DNA from: Thiomonas sp.
GTDB taxonomy: Bacteria; Pseudomonadota; Gammaproteobacteria; Burkholderiales; Burkholderiaceae
DNA: 6,994 bases
Assembly (NCBI GenBank): GCA_027443745.1
Contig: DAIAZB010000041.1
Coordinates: 1-6,994 of the forward strand
Direction: 5' to 3'
The notes beneath the pieces are model-generated. The model did no database searches and was not told where the DNA came from. It saw nothing but the letters and a program-made list of their open reading frames with translations. The translations under genes were made by a program, and so were the position numbers. Shown in pieces: positions 6,814 to 6,994 of the stretch (position 1 is the first letter of the stretch; the number at the start of each line of letters is the position of its first letter).

Positions 6814-6994
6814 TCAATCCGCCACGTCGACACCGGCGGCGATCAGGCGCCAACGCAGGTCGCGCAGCTGCGGCTCGTAGTGGCGCCAGTGGCCGATGGG
6901 GTCGGGTGTGGCAGGCGCCCGTGCGGCCTGGCCGGCCGGCGCAGTGCCGTTGGCGGCGCGCAGGCAGGCGTCGTCCCATGGAAGCTTGCAGAAG
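6814..6994 (-). CDS. Third TPR-sulfotransferase paralogue (C), C-terminal 59 residues
   Basis: Reading the minus strand open from the window edge to the TGA at 6814-6816 gives 59 residues that match the ends of A and B: F-C-K-L-P-W-D-D-A-C matches F-C-G-L-S-W-H-E-A-C (463-472 of A), and H-W-R-H-Y-E matches R-W-R-K-Y-E before the final helix. There is no ATG in this frame inside the window, so a start-codon search misses it and reports an unrelated frame instead. The stretch between the two conserved blocks is four residues shorter than in A and B and lacks their Q-V-R-x-P motif, reading A-T-P-D-P-I-G. The fragment is very GC-rich, about 78% over 6841-6960. TPR and PAPS-binding parts lie outside the window, so enzymatic competence cannot be judged. 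The likely family is the same, but it is the most divergent of the three. Confidence 0.8.
   Translation of the reverse strand, partial: FCKLPWDDACLRAANGTAPAGQAARAPATPDPIGHWRHYEPQLRDLRWRLIAAGVDVAD

Noticed and set aside
6776..6979. A 67-codon minus-strand frame starting with ATG near the right edge
   Set aside because: Low-complexity Arg-rich product; another frame of the same DNA gives a clear match to the C-terminus of the two sulfotransferases.

Overview
The window looks like chromosome of a gammaproteobacterium of the Xanthomonadales, perhaps the Rhodanobacteraceae (Dyella, Rhodanobacter or Luteibacter-like). This placement is an inference. It rests on the moderately high GC content, the style of the roughly 970-residue TonB-dependent receptor, and the tandem TPR-sulfotransferases. 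No rRNA, tRNA, CRISPR array, insertion sequence or phage gene is visible.

Layout. (1) Bases 1-327, plus strand: the last 108 residues of an AI-2E/PerM-type membrane transporter, cut by the window edge. (2) Bases 328-552: a non-coding leader with small inverted repeats, a weak promoter candidate and a clear Shine-Dalgarno. (3) Bases 553-3474, plus strand: a complete TonB-dependent outer-membrane receptor, closed by a strong rho-independent terminator at 3499-3527. (4) Minus strand, 6994 down to 3563: a head-to-tail row of at least three TPR-sulfotransferase genes converging on the receptor. The most upstream (C) is present only as its last 59 residues (6814-6994); it is found only when the frame is read open through the window edge. 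The middle (B, 5194-6771) and last (A, 3563-5140) genes are complete, each exactly 525 residues, and align without a gap by eye.

How the genes may work together. A and B each carry four 34-residue TPRs with the repeat-closing proline at residues 69, 103, 137 and 171, followed by a PAPS-dependent sulfotransferase domain with P-R-S-G-T-T-L at 285-291. They are predicted to be cytosolic enzymes that move sulfate from PAPS to an unknown acceptor, with the TPRs perhaps binding a protein partner. Spacers of 42 and 53 bp suggest one operon whose promoter lies outside the window. The receptor is on the opposite strand behind its own terminator, so any link to the sulfotransferases is by neighbourhood only.

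The most notable signals are: the paralogue array itself; a Ser-to-Gly change in B at the residue expected to bind the 3'-phosphate of PAPS; the abrupt rise to roughly 78% GC and a shortened C-terminal loop in C; and a receptor whose barrel does not end on the usual aromatic residue and carries three close cysteine pairs.
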